Below, piece by piece: positions 61,279 through 64,000 of a stretch of DNA of 64,000 nt (position 1 is its first letter; each line of letters starts with the position of its first letter). The position numbers and the translations under genes are program-made. Source of the stretch: JACKHA01 sp041401985 (GTDB taxonomy: Bacteria; Planctomycetota; Phycisphaerae; Phycisphaerales; UBA1924); contig JAWKTE010000021.1 of the NCBI GenBank assembly GCA_041401985.1, positions 1-64,000 of the forward strand, read 5' to 3'. The notes under the pieces were generated by a model that saw nothing but the letters and a program-made list of their open reading frames with translations, was not told the origin of the DNA and did no database searches.

Positions 61279-62289
61279 TCACTGCTCGATCCTCGGATCG
61301 ATCCACCGATACATCAAATCCACCGCCAGGTTGAAGAAGATAAGCATCGTCGCGAACACCAGCACCACGCCCATGATCAGGAACAGGTCCTTGTTCTGCA
61401 CCGCCGACACAAAGTGCTGCCCGATCCCCGGCACGTTGAACACACGCTCGACCACGAACGAGCCGGTCATCGCGTACGCCGCGGCCGGGCCCAGGTACGA
61501 CAGCACCGGCAGGAACGCGTTCTTGAGCGCGTGGCGCAGGTGCAGCGACATGTTGGAGGCGCCCTTGGCCCGGGCCGTGCGGATGTAGTCGGCCCCGAGC
61601 GCGTCGATCATGCCCATGCGGGTCAGGCGGGCGATGTAGGCCGCGAACGGCAGCGACAGCATCACCGCGGGCAGGATCATGTCCTGCAGCGAGCCCCACT
61701 GCGCGATCGCGAACACCTGCAGCCACACCGAGAAGATCACCAGCAGCACCGTGCCCGTCACGAACGACGGCAGGCTGATGCCCACCAGCGCCACCAGCAG
61801 CGTCGAGACGTCCGCCATGCTGTTCGGACGCACCGCCCCCACGACCCCCGCAGCCACGCCCGTAACCAGCGCGATCAGAATCGCCGCGGCCCCGAGCGTG
61901 ATCGACACCGGCAGCGAACCCGTCACGATCTCGTTGACCCGCCGGTCGCGGTACTGCAGCGACGGGCCCATGTCGAACACGTACCGCTCGGGCGGGGCCT
62001 GCCCGGCCTCGCGGGCCGCCTCGACGACTCTGGCCCGCTCGCCCGAGATCGCGTCGCGGGCCCACTCGAAGCCGGTCACGCTGTCGAGGTACGAGAAGTA
62101 GAACGTCGAGTAGTTGTGCAGGTTGTACTGCACCTTCATCGCCTCGATCACCTCCGGCGCGGGGCGCCGACCGTCGGGCTTGTCCAGCGGATTGCCGGGG
62201 ATCGCCCACGCGAGCGTCAGCGTGGTCGTGTAGATCACCAGCAGGATGATCGGCAGTTGCAGGAGCCGCCGGACGATCATGGCGATCAT
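61279..62289 (-). CDS. Peptide/nickel-type ABC transporter permease (DppB/OppB family)
   Basis: A 336-residue permease. The N-terminus MIVRRLLQLPIILLVIYTTT and AWAIPGNPLD match the DppB/OppB start. A soluble segment of about 90 residues follows the first helix. Then come five helices with the coupling motif MIDALGADYIRTARAKGASN and the closing VVERVFNVPGIGQHFVSAVQ and DLMYRWIDPRIEQ. It imports oligopeptides or similar ligands with a partner permease (C type) and ATPases not in the window; these should lie beyond 61 kb elsewhere. The ATG at 62289 overlaps the stop of the upstream binding protein (ATGA), indicating one operon. Confidence 0.93.
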   Translation of the reverse strand: MIAMIVRRLLQLPIILLVIYTTTLTLAWAIPGNPLDKPDGRRPAPEVIEAMKVQYNLHNYSTFYFSYLDSVTGFEWARDAISGERARVVEAAREAGQAPPERYVFDMGPSLQYRDRRVNEIVTGSLPVSITLGAAAILIALVTGVAAGVVGAVRPNSMADVSTLLVALVGISLPSFVTGTVLLVIFSVWLQVFAIAQWGSLQDMILPAVMLSLPFAAYIARLTRMGMIDALGADYIRTARAKGASNMSLHLRHALKNAFLPVLSYLGPAAAYAMTGSFVVERVFNVPGIGQHFVSAVQNKDLFLIMGVVLVFATMLIFFNLAVDLMYRWIDPRIEQ

Positions 62290-64000
62290 GGGGCGGGCTC
62301 CGGCTGATCCGCTCCGAACGATTGGATTGGAACGCGAAGGACGCGAAGGGACGCGATGGGCGGAAGGAGTTGGCTCGGGCCGCAACTTGCTGAAACTGCC
62401 TCCAAGCCCGAAGCCGGTTCAACACCCAGAACGCCTATGCCATCATCACCATCCTCTACCTCCGCGTCCCTTCGCGTCCTTCGCGTTCCATCCCGATCAG
62501 CGTCCCCCGGTGCCCCCATCGTCCGCGGCACGTTCGCCCCGACCTCATCATCCAGCATGTCCACCAGCCAGATGTAGTCGTCGTTCCGCGGGTGCGGCGA
62601 GATCCCCGACACCCGATGCGCATCGAACGTCTGCAGCAGCACATAATGGAACAGCGGCACCATCGGCAGGTCCCGCTCCACAATGATCCGCTCGGCCCGC
62701 GTCAGGATGTCCAGGCGCGTCTGCGGGTCCGGCTCGGCCGCCGCGGCGTCCAGCAACGCGTCGTACTCCGCGTTCGAGTACGCCCGGTCGTTGTTGCCAT
62801 CGCCCGTCCGGTTCAGGTCGAGGAACGTGGTCGGGTCGCCGTAGTCCGCGTACCACCCCGCGCGGCTGACCATGAAGTTGTGGTTCGTCAGGTCGTCCTT
62901 GAAGACCTTGATCTCCCGCATGTTCAGCACGACCGGCACGCCCAGGAACTCCTGCCAGTTCCGCCACCGCCTGGGCCACAAGGTCGTGCCCCGCGTCCTT
63001 GTTGAACAGGATGTCCACCGTCGGGAACCGCGTCGGGTCCGGGTACCCGGCCTCCGCGAGCAGCGCTTTGGCCTGCGAGATCAGCGCCGCCCGCTCCGCC
63101 GAGCCTTCGGCGTAGTCAGAAATGCACGCCAGCCCCGCCGGCAACTCGTACCCCGCGATGGCTCCCGGCGGCGTGATCGTCCGCGCCACCGGCTCGGTCA
63201 GCCGCCGCACGTCGTTCACCAGCGACGCCTTGTCGATCATCATCGCGAACGCGCGGCGCACCCGCTCATCCACGAACGGGTTCGGGCGCCCGTCGGCCAG
63301 CGTCGGCTCGCAGTTGAAGTTGTAGAAGTACGTCCCGAACGACGGCACCACGTGGATGTGCGCCCGCGGGTCGTTCGGCAGGCGACGGTCGATCTCGAAC
63401 TGGTCCAGCCCCTGGGCCCGCAGGGCCGCGACCTCCTCGGCGTGCTCGGCGTAGAACTCGAGCTTCTGGGCCAGCATGTCGCCGCGGTACGCCGGCGTGA
63501 CCTCCGTCACATAGTCCACCGCCCCGGTCTGGAACGCCAGCACCTGCGCGTTGTTGTCGTCCACCGACGGGCTCATGATCGTCCGCACCCCCAGCGACGC
63601 CCGGTCCCAGTAGTGCGGGTTCTGCTCGAACCACATGTACCGCTTGAACCGCCACTCGGTCAGCACGAACGGCCCGTTCGACACCAGCAGCGGCGGCTTG
63701 GTCCACCCGTGCTCGGCGATCAAACGCCCCGTCTCCCCGTCGGGCCGCTCGTACTGACGCACCAGCGGCGGGTACACCGGGAACAGGCACGGGAACGCCA
63801 CGACATCCAGGAAGTACGGGCAGCGGTTCTCGAGCACGACCGTCAGCGTCCGGGCCTCGTCATCCGCCGTCACCGCGACGGTCTCATCGAAGTGGCGAAG
63901 CGTCTCTTCCCACAGCGCGTCGGCCGCCTCGCGCGTCCGCTCCGCCGCCGGGCGCGCCGCATACTCCTCCAAAGCCGCCATCCGCCACTCGAAGAACGCC
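62286..64000 (-). CDS. Oligopeptide-type substrate-binding protein, partial, frameshifted, C-terminally extended by a repeat
   Basis: SBP family 5 (DppA/OppA). The N-terminus lies beyond the right edge; the frame is open at 64000. Recognisable parts: WTKPPLLVSNGPFVLTEWRF, FEQNPHYWDRASLGVRTIMS, VDERVRRAFAMMIDKASLVN, then GYPDPTRFPTVDILFNKDAG. At about 62965 the conserved reading changes frame (to WQEFLGVPVVLNMREIKVF, then RAGWYADYGDPTTFLDL), consistent with an indel in QAVAEL-WQEF. The typical family end is near DYIWLVDMLDDEVG; after it some 70 unusual residues are encoded by a palindromic repeat (62329-62489), and the stop overlaps the permease ATG at 62289. Confidence 0.85.
62329..62489. repeat. 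Palindromic repeat at the binding protein-permease junction
   Basis: Perfect 27-base inverted arms at 62329-62355 and 62463-62489 (core GCGAAGGACGCGAAGGGACG) enclose about 107 bases. It lies in the C-terminal coding frame of the substrate-binding protein, immediately before the permease start. Confidence 0.88.

Overview
The window is one continuous stretch of very GC-rich DNA with strong third-position GC bias, which opens many long but meaningless antisense frames. The gene content points to a planctomycete, most likely of the class Phycisphaerae. Two secreted proteins end in paired dockerin-like repeats closing on Gly-Cys. Four small exported paralogues end in a PEP-CTERM-like tail (Pro-Ala-Pro, hydrophobic stretch, Arg cluster). 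Two proteins end in the short zinc ribbon (CxxCGYDLRG...CPECG) common in planctomycetes. There is also a serine/threonine kinase fused to TPRs and a lysine/alanine-rich histone-H1-like protein. The assignment rests on these recognised patterns, not on a search.

Layout. 1-5.4 kb: a coiled-coil protein running off the left edge, dihydroorotase, the H1-like protein with a clear promoter and terminator, and PdxA. 5.5-10.6 kb: an amidohydrolase, an unknown protein, an M42-type aminopeptidase and a Tat-exported class V aminotransferase. 10.6-12.9 kb: a damaged stretch with lipA broken by indels and a palindromic insertion, followed by frameshifted remnants of an HNH nuclease and a HicB-like antitoxin. 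12.9-19.4 kb: a membrane PP2C phosphatase, an AraC regulator, a DUF4442 hotdog protein, two GNATs, an S1 protease and a Fur-type regulator. 19.6-25.3 kb: a GH15 glycosidase, a compact antisense transcription unit with an 11-codon ORF, a zinc-ribbon coiled-coil protein, CdsA and an outer-membrane barrel. 25.3-30.0 kb: hutG-hutI of histidine degradation and a large secreted choice-of-anchor B type protein. 30-38 kb: queA, a lipoprotein, dprA, lexA, a DUF971 protein and a methyltransferase. 37.5-42.2 kb: an osmoprotectant ABC transporter (ATPase, then a fused binding protein-permease), a secreted sugar dehydrogenase and CsbD. 42.4-54.5 kb: an N/Q-rich secreted protein, an AbgT transporter, a DUF6116 protein, a sulfatase-modifying-factor-like protein, ApbE, a YhaM-type exonuclease, the kinase-TPR protein and YchF. 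54.7-58.7 kb: four overlapping CTERM paralogues and an aminotransferase, the last two genes heavily frameshifted. 58.9-64 kb: upp, two zinc-ribbon membrane proteins, and a dipeptide-type permease with its substrate-binding protein running off the right edge.

Two themes cut across the annotation. First, at least five unrelated families of imperfect palindromic repeats sit between genes or inside them, and several have their left arm duplicated in tandem. Second, frameshifts are not spread evenly: they cluster at 11.7-12.8 kb and 57.1-58.5 kb, while much longer genes elsewhere are intact. The most unusual single object is the small minus-strand unit at about 21.6-22.0 kb, with a promoter, an exceptionally long Shine-Dalgarno, an 11-residue ORF, a three-way-junction fold and an intrinsic terminator.
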